Shown one piece after another: positions 54,557-62,377 of a DNA stretch of 62,377 nucleotides. The notes beneath the pieces are model-generated. The model saw nothing but the letters and a program-made list of their open reading frames with translations, was not told where the DNA came from and did not search any database. The DNA lies in assembly GCF_006538725.1 (NCBI RefSeq), contig NZ_BJLQ01000001.1, forward strand, positions 1 through 62,377, given 5' to 3'. The DNA comes from Cellulomonas gelida. Lineage in GTDB: Bacteria; Actinomycetota; Actinomycetes; Actinomycetales; Cellulomonadaceae. Made by a program: the position numbers and the translations under genes. Numbering within the stretch: position 1 is the stretch's first letter; the number at the start of each line of letters is the position of its first letter.

Positions 54557-55485
54557 GGCGCCTCCCACGGGTCGGGGGTGGTGTCGTCGCGCACACCGCG
54601 GACGACCGGCTGGCGCAACCGGCCCTGCGGCGATCGCGTCAGGTACCGGACCTGCACGACGAGGGTCGGCTCGCACCAGTGCGTCCCGCGCGCGTCCGGT
54701 GCGGGGACCTCGTCGGCGAACGGGCTCGTGGGCAGCGCGACCGAGGTCAGGACCTCCTGCACGGCGCGGGCCGACACGCCCGTCAGCCCGCTGCCGGCGC
54801 GACCCAGGTAGCGCAGCGCGCCCTGCGCGTCCGGCGCGCCCAGGAGCACCGCCCCCAGGCGCCCCGTGCCGTTCGTCTCGTCGCGCCAGCCGCCGACGAG
54901 AGCGGCCCGCGTGCGCCGGTGCGCGACCTTGACCCAGTCGGGCGAGCGCACGCCCGGGCGGTAGGTCGAGCCACGCCGCTTCGCGACGACCCCCTCGAGC
55001 CCGTGCTCGCGGGTCACGGCCCACAGCTCCTCCCCGTCGTCGTACACGGGCGAGGACGACACGTGCTCGGGCAGCGTCAGCGCGTCGAGCGCCGCGCGCC
55101 GCTCGTCGTACGGCCGCGCGGTCAGGTCGACGCCGGCCACCCGCAGCGCGTCGAACGCGAGGAAGGTCACGGGGCGCGACCGTGCGAGCTCGGCCGCGCG
55201 GCGCGGGTCACGCACGTGCATCCGCTCGGCGATCGCCGCGAACGAGGGCACGCCCTGGTCGAGCGCGACCACCTCGCCGTCGAGCAGCACGTCGTCCAGC
55301 GCCGCCAGCCCGGCCAGCTCGGGGTAGGCGGGGGTGATCTCCCGCTCGGCCCGGCTCCAGAGCCGCACCGTCCCGTCGCGCACGTCAGCCAGGGCGCGCA
55401 CGCCGTCCCACTTGACCTCGAACGCCCAGCCGGCGCCGCGCGGCAGCACGCCGGAGGGCGCGGGGGTGGCCAGCATCGGGTGCAC
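54553..55485 (-). CDS. ATP-dependent DNA ligase, LigD-type
   Basis: The nick-sealing subunit of end joining, 310 aa. The adenylated lysine is Lys25 in EVKWDGVRA, with LLDGEVVAL, EGVVAKRRGSTY and WVKVAHR as the other nucleotidyltransferase motifs, followed by an OB-fold. No phosphoesterase domain is attached, unlike many LigD proteins. GTG 55485 lies 6 nt after CAGGAT, so it probably starts a leaderless transcript with the polymerase gene downstream. Confidence 0.93.
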   Translation of the reverse strand: MHPMLATPAPSGVLPRGAGWAFEVKWDGVRALADVRDGTVRLWSRAEREITPAYPELAGLAALDDVLLDGEVVALDQGVPSFAAIAERMHVRDPRRAAELARSRPVTFLAFDALRVAGVDLTARPYDERRAALDALTLPEHVSSSPVYDDGEELWAVTREHGLEGVVAKRRGSTYRPGVRSPDWVKVAHRRTRAALVGGWRDETNGTGRLGAVLLGAPDAQGALRYLGRAGSGLTGVSARAVQEVLTSVALPTSPFADEVPAPDARGTHWCEPTLVVQVRYLTRSPQGRLRQPVVRGVRDDTTPDPWEAP

Positions 55486-55497
55486 GGGTCCATCCTG
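55483..55497 (-). promoter_or_regulatory. candidate leaderless promoter of the LigD ligase
   Basis: CAGGAT (minus, 55497-55492) precedes the GTG at 55485 by 6 nt. The region up to ku also contains the inverted repeat CCAGGG/CCCTGG (55543-55548 and 55557-55562), of unknown use. Confidence 0.45.
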
Positions 55498-55604
55498 CCG
55501 AGAACGGCTGCGCAGGTCGCGGCAGGGCCGCCGGGCGTTTTGCCAGGGCACAAGGGCCCTGGCGCTGGCAGGCTGGGGACAGGTTCGAGACACGGAGGCG
55601 CACG

Positions 55605-56528
55605 ATGCGGGCGATCTGGAAGGGCGCGGTCGCGTTCGGCCTCGTCAACGTGCCGGTGCGGCTCTACGCCGCGACCGGTGAGCACGAGGTCACGCTGCAC
55701 CAGGTGCACGCCGCCGACGGCGGCCGCATCCGCTACCGCAAGGTCTGCAGCGTCGACGGCGAGCCCGTGACCATGGACGAGATCGCCAAGGGGTACGAGA
55801 CCGCCGACGGCGAGCTCGTCGTGCTGACCGACGAGGACTTCAGCCGGCTCCCGTTGGCCACGGAGCGGGAGATCGAGGTCCTCGAGTTCGTCCCCGCCGA
55901 CCAGGTCGACCCGATCCTGCTCGGCAAGACGTACTACCTCGAGCCCGACAAGACCGCCGCCAAGCCGTACGCGCTCCTGCGGGGTGCGCTCGAGGAGGCA
56001 GACCGGATGGCCGTGGTCAAGGTCGCCCTGCGCCAGCGCGAGTCCATGGCGGTGCTGCGCGTGCGCGGCAAGGTGATCTGCCTGCAGACCCTGCTGTGGC
56101 CCGACGAGGTGCGCGCCGCGGACTTCCCGATCCTGGACGCCGACGTCACGGTCAAGCCCGCCGAGCTGGCGATGGCGCAGTCGCTCGTCGACTCGCTCGC
56201 AGCAGACTTCGACCCGTCGCAGTTCGAGGACCGGTACGAGGGCGCGCTCACCGAGCTCATCGAGGCGAAGGTGTCGTCGGGCGACACGCGGTCGGTGCCG
56301 CAGCCGGCGCGCGAGGAGGGCGCCGAGAGCGGGGGCGAGGTCGTCGACCTGCTCGCCGCGCTCCAGCGCAGCGTCGAGAAGGCGCGCACGGCCCGCGGGG
56401 ACGCGCCCGCCGACGAGGGTGCAGCCGGCACGGCCAAGGCGCCCCGCAAGTCGAGGGCCAAGGCCACGGCCGACGACGACGAGCCCACGCCCACGCGCGC
56501 GAAGAAGGCGAAGGCCAAGGCGTCGTGA
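55605..56528 (+). CDS. ku: Ku DNA end-binding protein
   Basis: Bacterial Ku forms a homodimeric ring on double-strand ends and recruits LigD. The 307-residue protein has the core starting RAIWKGAVAFGLVNVPVRLY and including DQVDPILLGKTYYLEPDK. The last 55 residues are Lys/Ala-rich (RKSRAKATADDDE, then ARAKKAKAKAS-like), a tail that in other actinobacteria binds DNA or ligase. It is divergent from the ligase and is coupled to a PHP-domain gene by GTGA. RBS GGAGGCGC precedes the ATG. Confidence 0.95.
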   Translation: MRAIWKGAVAFGLVNVPVRLYAATGEHEVTLHQVHAADGGRIRYRKVCSVDGEPVTMDEIAKGYETADGELVVLTDEDFSRLPLATEREIEVLEFVPADQVDPILLGKTYYLEPDKTAAKPYALLRGALEEADRMAVVKVALRQRESMAVLRVRGKVICLQTLLWPDEVRAADFPILDADVTVKPAELAMAQSLVDSLAADFDPSQFEDRYEGALTELIEAKVSSGDTRSVPQPAREEGAESGGEVVDLLAALQRSVEKARTARGDAPADEGAAGTAKAPRKSRAKATADDDEPTPTRAKKAKAKAS

Positions 56529-57607
56529 GCCCGGCCGCGCCCGGGCGTGCGTCCGACGCCGAGCGCCGCGACGAGGCCGTCGCCGCGCTCCGGCGCATCG
56601 CGTTCCTGCTCGAACGGTCGCAGGCCAGCGCCTACCGCAGCGAGGCGTTCCGCACCGCGGCGGAGGTCGTCGAGCAGCAGCAACCCGCTCGCCTCGCGAC
56701 GCTGGTCACCACCGGGGGGCTGACCGAGCTCCCGTCTCTCGGCGCACGCACGGCCGGGGTGGTCGAGCTCGTCTGGCGCGGCAGGCCCGTGCCCTACCTC
56801 GTCGAGCTCGAGGACGGCCTTGCGGCGGCGGTGGCGGCGCAGGGCGAGGCCGCAGGGGACGACCTGGCTCAGGCTCGTGCTCTGCACGCTGCGCTGCGCG
56901 GCGACCTGCACGCGCACTCCGACGCGAGCGACGGCGCGACCTCGATCCAGGAGATGGTCCTCGCGGCGCTGGAGCTCGGTCACGAGTACCAGGCGATCAC
57001 CGACCACTCGCCGCGGCTCACGGTCGCGCACGGGCTGTCGGCCGCGCGCCTGCGCGCCCAGCTGACGCAGGTGGCGGCGCTCGACGCCGCGGTCGAGCCG
57101 TTCCGGGTGCTGTCCGGCATAGAGGTCGACATCCTCGACGACGGCCGGCTCGACCAGGACCCCGAGCTGCTCGACGAGCTCGACGTCGTCGTCGCGTCCG
57201 TGCACTCCAAGCTCGCGATGGACCGCGCGGCCATGACCCGGCGCATGCTCGCCGCGGTGCGCGACCCGCGCACCGACGTGCTCGGGCACTGCACAGGACG
57301 CCGCCTGCTCGGCCGCCCGCGCGCCCAGAGCGAGTTCGACGCCCGTGCGGTGTTCAGCGAGTGCGCCGAGCGGGGCGTCGCCGTCGAGATCAACTGCCGG
57401 CCCGACCGGTTGGACCCCCCGCACGACCTGCTCGCGCTCGCCGCGGAGCTCGGTTGCGACTTCGCGATCGACACCGACGCGCACGCCCCGGGCCAGCTCG
57501 ACTGGCAGCTCACGGGCTGCGTGCGGGCCGTCCGGCACGGCATCGGGGCGGACCGGGTGATCACCACCTGGCCCGTCGAGCGGCTCCTCGAGCGCACGCA
57601 CGCGTGA
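56525..57607 (+). CDS. PHP-domain phosphoesterase with PolX-like N terminus
   Basis: This 360-residue protein has a helix-hairpin-helix-like N-terminal domain as in family X polymerases (LLERSQASAYRSEAFRTAAE, then LTELPSLGARTAGVVELV) and a PHP domain with a complete metal site: GDLHAHSDASDG, ITDHSP, GIEVDIL, ASVHS, GHCTGR and IDTDAHAPG. It lacks a polymerase domain. GTG 56525 overlaps the ku stop as GTGA. The gene pair with split ligD genes suggests a DNA-end processing nuclease or phosphatase, an inference. Confidence 0.9.
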   Translation: MSPAAPGRASDAERRDEAVAALRRIAFLLERSQASAYRSEAFRTAAEVVEQQQPARLATLVTTGGLTELPSLGARTAGVVELVWRGRPVPYLVELEDGLAAAVAAQGEAAGDDLAQARALHAALRGDLHAHSDASDGATSIQEMVLAALELGHEYQAITDHSPRLTVAHGLSAARLRAQLTQVAALDAAVEPFRVLSGIEVDILDDGRLDQDPELLDELDVVVASVHSKLAMDRAAMTRRMLAAVRDPRTDVLGHCTGRRLLGRPRAQSEFDARAVFSECAERGVAVEINCRPDRLDPPHDLLALAAELGCDFAIDTDAHAPGQLDWQLTGCVRAVRHGIGADRVITTWPVERLLERTHA

Positions 57608-57661
57608 CGAAGATCGCACGCCACACGAGCCGACCTGCGCGGACGCGTGTCATCACCCGGC

Positions 57662-57667
57662 TAGGGT
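57662..57667 (+). promoter_or_regulatory. hup -10 element
   Basis: TAGGGT at 57662-57667, 56 nt before the hup start, is a good -10 candidate. A Shine-Dalgarno CAGGAG lies 9 nt before the GTG, so this gene is not leaderless. No -35 was found. Confidence 0.4.
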
Positions 57668-57722
57668 CACCCCTGCGGCTGCCGAGTCCGGAGCCGCAGG
57701 ACCAGACAGGAGTCGAACTCTC

Positions 57723-58004
57723 GTGAGCCTCAACCGCACCGAGCTCGTCCAGGCCGTCGCCGGCAAGGCGGGCCTGACCGCCGCCGACACCGACAAGGTG
57801 ATCCGCGCCTTCCAGGACGTCCTCGTCGAGCAGCTCGCCGCAGGCGAGACCGTCACGATCCCCGGCTTCCTCGCAGTCGGTCGCGCCGAGCGTGCCGCGC
57901 GCACGGGCATCAACCCGCAGACCGGCGAGAAGCTCGAGATCCCCGCCGGCCACCGCGTCAAGCTCACCGCGGGCAGCACGCTCAAGCGCGCCGTCCAGGG
58001 CTGA
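57723..58004 (+). CDS. hup: HU-family DNA-binding protein
   Basis: HU binds and bends DNA non-specifically. The 93-residue protein matches the family in full: VSLNRTELVQAVAGKAGL at the N terminus, VEQLAAGETVTIPGFLAV, then the DNA-binding arm INPQTGEKLEIPAGHRVKL. It lacks the long Lys-rich tail of mycobacterial HupB and is the short type. It is separated from the next gene by a perfect hairpin. Confidence 0.95.
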   Translation: MSLNRTELVQAVAGKAGLTAADTDKVIRAFQDVLVEQLAAGETVTIPGFLAVGRAERAARTGINPQTGEKLEIPAGHRVKLTAGSTLKRAVQG

Positions 58005-58010
58005 TCCGGC

Positions 58011-58046
58011 GACGAAGGCCCGACCCCGCGGGGTCGGGCCTTCGTC
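58011..58046. terminator. perfect palindromic terminator hup / DUF6328
   Basis: An 18-bp perfect palindrome (arms GACGAAGGCCCGACCCCG and complement, no loop beyond turning bases) spans 58011-58046. It is the bidirectional terminator of these convergent genes and includes the stop of the minus-strand gene. Confidence 0.85.
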
Positions 58047-58566
58047 ATGCCCGGTCGCGGGCGTCGGACTCCTGCGCGGCCACGTGGTCGCGTCGTTCGA
58101 GGGCGAGCGGCAGGCCCCACCAGAACCCGGCCAGGACCACCAGGGCGATGCCTCCGACGACCAGTCCCGCGGTCCGGTCGAGCACGACGTCGAAGACGAA
58201 GCTCGCGCTGCCCACGATCGTCAGCCCCAGCACCATCAGGCCCCAGCGCGCGAGCGCGTTGCCCGCCTCGACCAGCTCGTGCTTCATCCGCTTGCGGAAC
58301 AGCACCCGGTGCAGGGCCACCGGCGCGACGATCAGCGTCGTGGCGAGGATCGCGAGCGCGACGAGGACGAGGTAGAGGTCCTGCTGGTACGCGTCGAGGT
58401 CCCTGAACCGCTGCTGGAACGGGATGGTCAGCAGGAATCCCGTGAGGATCTGGGCACCGGTCTGCGTGACCCGCAGCTCCTGGAGGAGCTCGTCCCAGTT
58501 GCGGTCCATGCGCTCCGTGTACGTCTCGCGACGGTCGTCGGCGGGATCGGCGTGCGGGTCCGGCAC
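58045..58566 (-). CDS. DUF6328 family membrane protein
   Basis: The 173-residue protein has a soluble N terminus with ERMDRNWDELLQELRVTQTGAQI, then four hydrophobic segments (about residues 38-50, 62-85, 105-122 and 125-150). Matches the DUF6328 group of small actinobacterial membrane proteins of unknown function. GTG 58566 follows GAGGAGGCACA. No operon partner. Confidence 0.85.
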   Translation of the reverse strand: MPDPHADPADDRRETYTERMDRNWDELLQELRVTQTGAQILTGFLLTIPFQQRFRDLDAYQQDLYLVLVALAILATTLIVAPVALHRVLFRKRMKHELVEAGNALARWGLMVLGLTIVGSASFVFDVVLDRTAGLVVGGIALVVLAGFWWGLPLALERRDHVAAQESDARDRA

Positions 58567-58659
58567 TGTGCCTCCTCGGGATCGGCTGGATCATCCCGCA
58601 GCACGACGAGATCCGCGCGGCGAGCAGGAGCACACGCACGCGCGGGGGAGACTTGTCCC

Positions 58660-59706
58660 GTGACCTCCTTGCACGACACCACGCACCGTGACTTCGCCTC
58701 CGACAACTACGCCGGCGCCCACCCCGAGGTGATGGCCGCTCTCGTCGCCGCCAACGGCGGGCACCAGACCTCGTACGGCGCGGATGCGTGGACCGCACGG
58801 CTGCAGGAGGTCGTCCGCGGCCACTTCGGGGAGCACGCCGAGGCGTTCCCGGTCTTCAACGGCACGGGCGCCAACGTGCTGAGCCTGCAGGCCGTTCTGC
58901 CGCCCTGGGGCGCGGTGATCTGCACGAGCGACGCGCACATCCACACCGACGAGAACGGCGCCCCGGAGCGCGTGGCCGGCATCAAGCTGCTGCCCGTGCC
59001 CGCACCCGAGGGCAAGCTCACCCCCGAACTGCTCGACCGCGAGGCGTGGGGGTTCGGCGACGAGCACCGCGCGCAGCCGGGCGTCGTCTCGCTCACCGAG
59101 TCGACCGAGGTCGGCACGGTCTACACGCCCGACGAGATCCGGGCGATCGCGTCCCACGCGCACGACCTCGGGCTGCGGGTGCACGTCGACGGCGCACGGC
59201 TCGCCAACGCCGCGGCCGCGCTGGGCGTGCCGCTGCGCGCGCTGACCACCGACGTGGGCGTCGACGTCGTGTCGCTCGGCGGCACCAAGAACGGGCTGCT
59301 GTTCGCCGAGGCCGTCGTCGTGCTGCAGCCCGACGCTGCCCCCGGGATGACCTACCTGCGCAAGATGGATATGCAGCTCGCCTCGAAGATGCGGTTCCTG
59401 TCCGCGCAGCTGGTCGCGCTGTTCGAGGGCGACCTGTGGCTGCGTTCCGCGGCGCACGCGAATGCGATGGCCGCTCGTCTCGCCGAGGGGCTGACCGGCG
59501 CGGGGGTCGAGCTCCTGCACCCCGCGCAGGCGAACGGAGTGTTCGCCCACCTGACACCCGCGGTGGCCGACGAGCTGCGCCGGACGTGGAAGTTCTACGA
59601 CTGGGCGCACGGCACGGTCCGGCTCATGTGCGCGTTCGACACCACCGAGCAGGACGTCGACGACTTCCTGGCCGCGACGCGTGAGGCGCTCACGGCGCAC
59701 GTGTGA
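58660..59706 (+). CDS. ltaE: low-specificity L-threonine aldolase
   Basis: This PLP enzyme cleaves L-threonine or allo-threonine to glycine and acetaldehyde. The 348-residue protein opens RDFASDNYAGAHPEVM, and has GTGANVLSLQAVL, the HVDGARLANA Asp, and the PLP lysine in SLGGTKNGLL. GTG 58660 is the start because GAGACT stands 6 nt upstream. It is divergent from DUF6328 and convergent with the cellulase. Confidence 0.9.
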   Translation: MTSLHDTTHRDFASDNYAGAHPEVMAALVAANGGHQTSYGADAWTARLQEVVRGHFGEHAEAFPVFNGTGANVLSLQAVLPPWGAVICTSDAHIHTDENGAPERVAGIKLLPVPAPEGKLTPELLDREAWGFGDEHRAQPGVVSLTESTEVGTVYTPDEIRAIASHAHDLGLRVHVDGARLANAAAALGVPLRALTTDVGVDVVSLGGTKNGLLFAEAVVVLQPDAAPGMTYLRKMDMQLASKMRFLSAQLVALFEGDLWLRSAAHANAMAARLAEGLTGAGVELLHPAQANGVFAHLTPAVADELRRTWKFYDWAHGTVRLMCAFDTTEQDVDDFLAATREALTAHV

Positions 59707-59722
59707 GGCTCGCCCTACGGGC

Positions 59723-59754
59723 GGGACGCTCGTCGGGTGGGACGCTCGTCGGGT
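59723..59754 (+). repeat. 16-bp direct repeat after ltaE
   Basis: GGGACGCTCGTCGGGT occurs twice in tandem at 59723-59738 and 59739-59754. It lies just downstream of ltaE, with no known function. Confidence 0.8.
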
Positions 59755-59792
59755 GGGGTCCGCGGCGAGCATGGCCGAGGGCTGAGCTGGTT

Positions 59793-59833
59793 GACGCCGG
59801 TGGCGGGGGATCGGGTCACCCGCCACCGGCGTC
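59793..59833. terminator. bidirectional terminator ltaE / cellulase
   Basis: GACGCCGGTGGCGGG at 59793-59807 pairs perfectly with 59819-59833 around an 11-nt loop, between two convergent genes. Confidence 0.8.
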
Positions 59834-59847
59834 CGTTCAGGTGTCGC

Positions 59848-61623
59848 TCAGGCCGTCTGGCAGAGCGCTCCGTTCAGCGTGAACGCGGTCGGGGTCGCGG
59901 TGGACCCTGAGTGCGTCCCGTTGAAGCCGAGGTCGAGCGACGAGCCCGGCGCGAGCGAGCCGTTCCACGCGACGTTCGTCGCGGTCACGTTCTGCCCGGT
60001 CTGCGTCCACGTGGCGCTCCACCCCTGGGCGAGCGACTGGCCGGTCGGGAGGGTGAACCCGAGCGTCCAGCCGGACAGGCTCGTCGTGCCCGTGTTCTTG
60101 ACCTTCACGTTGACCGACATCCCCGAGCTCCACGTGCTCGCCTGGTACGTGACGGTGCAGCTGCCCACCGGGTTCTGCGTGGGGGTGCTGGTCGGGGTCG
60201 GCGTCGGCGTCACCGTGGGGGTGGGCGTCGGCGTGGGTGTGCTGGTGGGCGTCGGAGTCGGCGTCGGGGTGGGCGTGGGCGGCGGGTTGCCGGTGAGCTC
60301 ACCGAGCGACTTGCCGGTGGTGCTGCTCGCACCGCCGAGCCGGACCTGGTGGTCGAGGCTGACGAACTTGCCGCCGTCCTGCCACAGCGCGGGCTTGAGC
60401 ATCGCGTACTTGGCCGCGTCCCACGTCTTCCAGTCGTCGAGCAGCAGGCCGCCTGTGTCGCCCGAGTTGGGGTTGAGCGACCAGAACGTGTGCGAGATCT
60501 TGCGCTCGATCATCGTGTCGCGCAGAGCCGCCATCCAGCGGTCCTGACGCTCGTCCTGCCCGACGCGCCCGCCCCACTCACCGATGAGGAGCGGTGCGAT
60601 GTTCTGCTTGTGGATGTAGAGCCAGTTCGGCTCCCACACGTCCGCCTCGAGCGTCGCCTTGGTGAACGGCTTGGCGAACCAGGTCTGCTCGAAGACGAGT
60701 GGCCCGTAGTCGTGCGGCGAGTAGACGAGCTGGTCCTGGTTCGCGCCGAGGTCGACGGGGTGGTCCTTGACGCCCCGCAGGTTCCCGCCCCACCAGGTGC
60801 CGTAGTACTCCTTCTCGTTGGTCGACGACCAGGAGACGCCCTCCTTGGGGTACGTCTCGATGCCCTCGCACAGGATCAGGACCTCGGGGTTGATCGCGAG
60901 GATGCGGCGTCCCGCCACCTGGCACACGTTCTTGAAGTTGTCGGCGTCGGTCGACGAGTCCCACTTCGCGCGCGGCGTCGAGTTCGCGGTGCCGTGCGGC
61001 TCGTTCTTGATGTCCATCGCGACGACGGTGTCGTTGTTCTTGTAGCGGGCCGTGACCCACTCCCACGCGGAGTAGAAGTCCTCCGTGGTGATCGTGCCCT
61101 TCCACCACACCGGGTAGAAGTGCCCGGCGTTGTCAGCCTCGGCGCTGTGCACGTCGAGCATGACCTTGAGGCCGTACTTCTCGGAGAGCTCGAGGAACCG
61201 GTCGAAGACCTGCAGCGTGGTCTTCCCGGTCAGGTCGGGGTTCACGTAGGTGTTGACGCCCGACGAGGGCGCGGCCTTGCCCGCCTTCCACTCGAGCAGC
61301 AGCTGCGTGGAGATCGGCACCCGCACGATGTTGATCCCGTGGTCGGCCATGGACTTCATGACGTCCTCGAGGTTCACGGACCACAAGCCGTGGAACACGC
61401 GCTCGGTCGCGTTGTAGCCGAACCAGTTGGCTCCCGTGAGCCAGACCTCGGTCCCGGCCTTGTCGACGATCTTGTTGCCCTGGACGTGCAGCCAGTCCTC
61501 GCCGGCGGCCTGGGCGGGGGCCGCGGCGACGGCGATCGGCGCGGCGAGTGCCGCTGCCGTGACGATGCCGGCGAGGACGCGCGCACGCAGCGTGCGTCGG
61601 CGGGGGTGCGGGAGTGCGGACAC
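59848..61623 (-). CDS. secreted GH5 cellulase with CBM2
   Basis: An endoglucanase-type enzyme of 591 aa that degrades cellulose outside the cell. A signal peptide (residues 1-40, cut after AQA) is followed by a GH5 barrel: acid/base Glu208 in DIKNEPHG and nucleophile Glu349 in LIGEWGG. A Pro-Thr linker (446-486) joins a family 2 cellulose-binding module (488-591) with its two Cys and the exposed Trp in WSSGMSVNVKV and GWTLGFTLPT. GTG 61623 follows CGAGGAGAACC. Products feed the intracellular beta-glucosidase. Confidence 0.95.
   Translation of the reverse strand: MSALPHPRRRTLRARVLAGIVTAAALAAPIAVAAAPAQAAGEDWLHVQGNKIVDKAGTEVWLTGANWFGYNATERVFHGLWSVNLEDVMKSMADHGINIVRVPISTQLLLEWKAGKAAPSSGVNTYVNPDLTGKTTLQVFDRFLELSEKYGLKVMLDVHSAEADNAGHFYPVWWKGTITTEDFYSAWEWVTARYKNNDTVVAMDIKNEPHGTANSTPRAKWDSSTDADNFKNVCQVAGRRILAINPEVLILCEGIETYPKEGVSWSSTNEKEYYGTWWGGNLRGVKDHPVDLGANQDQLVYSPHDYGPLVFEQTWFAKPFTKATLEADVWEPNWLYIHKQNIAPLLIGEWGGRVGQDERQDRWMAALRDTMIERKISHTFWSLNPNSGDTGGLLLDDWKTWDAAKYAMLKPALWQDGGKFVSLDHQVRLGGASSTTGKSLGELTGNPPPTPTPTPTPTPTSTPTPTPTPTVTPTPTPTSTPTQNPVGSCTVTYQASTWSSGMSVNVKVKNTGTTSLSGWTLGFTLPTGQSLAQGWSATWTQTGQNVTATNVAWNGSLAPGSSLDLGFNGTHSGSTATPTAFTLNGALCQTA
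60179..60286 (-). repeat. Pro-Thr linker repeat
   Basis: GTG/GGC-rich units encode about 20 Thr-Pro pairs in the minus-strand GH5 protein. Only the coding strand repeats in register; it is a protein linker, not a DNA repeat array. Confidence 0.8.
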
Positions 61624-61664
61624 GGTTCTCCTCGTCGAGACGTGGGGGAGGGGGAAGGGGCGCG

Positions 61665-61706
61665 CCGCCGCGGGCGGCCGTGCCGGAGCACGACCGCCCG
61701 CGGCGG
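61665..61706 (-). terminator. terminator between two cellulase genes
   Basis: CCGCCGCGGGCGG at 61665-61677 pairs with CCGCCCGCGGCGG at 61694-61706. It follows the stop of the upstream minus-strand gene and precedes the GH5 start, so it may limit read-through. Confidence 0.6.
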
Positions 61707-61711
61707 GTGTG

Positions 61712-62377
61712 TCACGCGACGGTGCAGGTGGCGCCGTTGAGCGTGAAGCCGGTCGGGGCCGTGTTGGTCCCCGAGTGCGACGCGTTGAAGCCGATGTCGA
61801 TCACGCCGCCCGCGGCGATCGAACCGTTCCACGGCGCGTTCGTCGCGGTGACCGCCGAGCCGGACTGCGACCAGGTCGCGCTCCAGCCCTGCGTGACCTG
61901 CTGGCCGCTCGGGAAGGTGAACTTGAGCGTCCAGCTCGACAGCGCGGTCGACCCGGTGTTCTTCACCCGGAGGTTGGCCGACAGGCCGTTGTTCCAGCTG
62001 CTGGCCTGGTAGGTGACCTGGCAGCCACCGGTCGGGTCCTGGGTCGGCCCGGCCTGGGTCGTGGCCGAGACCGCGGACGACGCGGCCGAGACGTTGCCGG
62101 CAGCGTCCTTGGCGCGGACGGTGAACGAGTACGCCGTGGACGGGCTGAGCCCGCTCGCGGTGAAGCTCGTCGCGCTCGGCGAACCGACCAGCGTGGTGCC
62201 GCGGTAGACCTCGTAGCCGGACACGCCGGAGCCACCGGTGTTGTCGGTCGACGCGTTCCAGGTCAGCGAGACGCTGTTCGTCGTGACCGTGCCGACCGTG
62301 AGGCCGGTCGGGACCGACGGGGCGGTCGTGTCGGTGACGGTGCCCGACTGCGTCGTGGCCGTGACGGCCGTGGACGC
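61712..62377 (-). CDS. secreted protein with FnIII domains and CBM2 (3' end only)
   Basis: This is the C-terminal part of a gene that extends beyond the right edge, so its catalytic domain is not in view. Reading inward: end of one fibronectin III domain ([10 protein letters not shown]), a complete one ([19 protein letters not shown] through AVSATTQAG), then a family 2 cellulose-binding module ending CTVA with its exposed Trp residues ([22 protein letters not shown]). FnIII-CBM2 tails are typical of Cellulomonas cellulases and xylanases. Confidence 0.93.
   Translation of the reverse strand, partial: ASTAVTATTQSGTVTDTTAPSVPTGLTVGTVTTNSVSLTWNASTDNTGGSGVSGYEVYRGTTLVGSPSATSFTASGLSPSTAYSFTVRAKDAAGNVSAASSAVSATTQAGPTQDPTGGCQVTYQASSWNNGLSANLRVKNTGSTALSSWTLKFTFPSGQQVTQGWSATWSQSGSAVTATNAPWNGSIAAGGVIDIGFNASHSGTNTAPTGFTLNGATCTVA

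Noticed and set aside
60179..60290. Repeated units that might be a CRISPR array
   Set aside because: They are the Pro-Thr codons of a cellulase linker, with no spacers of constant length.
59911..61740. A 609-codon plus-strand frame opposite the GH5 cellulase
   Set aside because: Antisense to a gene with signal peptide, catalytic Glu residues and CBM2; the frame has no domain.

Overview
The window is a continuous stretch of a very GC-rich actinobacterial chromosome, most likely Cellulomonas or a close relative in the Micrococcales. The evidence is many GTG starts, start/stop overlaps of the GTGA or ATGA type, RbpA and WhiA, the tkt-tal-zwf-opcA-pgl cluster, and secreted cellulases with CBM2 and fibronectin III modules at the right edge. 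No prophage, insertion sequence or CRISPR array was seen.

Bases 1-30200 are conserved core. uvrC-rapZ-yvcK-whiA lead into the lower glycolysis set gap-pgk-tpiA followed by secG and rbpA. On the minus strand lies the pentose phosphate operon tkt-tal-zwf-opcA-pgl, ending in an O-methyltransferase. Divergent from tkt is ctaB, then xerD and the tightly coupled chromosome-maintenance run parA-scpA-scpB-rluB-tyrA-cmk-plsC-der. A membrane protein gene, a tRNA-Pro(GGG) and an alpha/beta hydrolase follow.

Bases 30200-41950 are accessory: a PadR regulator with a membrane partner, a DASS-type transporter, a peptidoglycan-binding lipoprotein, a PIN protein, a DksA-like protein with an altered zinc site, a VOC dioxygenase, a divergent MarR/reductase pair sharing an operator, a family 3 beta-glucosidase, a TetR regulator, an orphan gene under a LexA-like box, and a guanidinium exporter preceded by a guanidine-III riboswitch.

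Bases 42000-43620 form a small lower-GC patch of orphan or broken genes. Bases 43625-58600 carry a hydrolase, universal stress protein, YbaK-like deacylase, pirin, an ECF-like sigma factor coupled to ogt, mqo, dps, an App1-type phosphatase, and a non-homologous end-joining cluster: separate LigD-type ligase and polymerase genes diverging from ku, with ku coupled to a PHP-domain gene. HU, a DUF6328 membrane protein and threonine aldolase follow. The window ends with a GH5 cellulase and the 3' end of a second CBM2 protein.

Two regulatory themes recur. Many genes that head transcription units have a -10-like hexamer 6 or 7 nt before the start codon, the pattern of leaderless mRNAs. Convergent gene ends are usually separated by long perfect GC-rich hairpins. 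The best candidates for something new are the LexA-boxed orphan at 41237, the ku-PHP coupling next to a split LigD that lacks a phosphoesterase domain, and the MarR protein with a 13-residue cysteine repeat tail.
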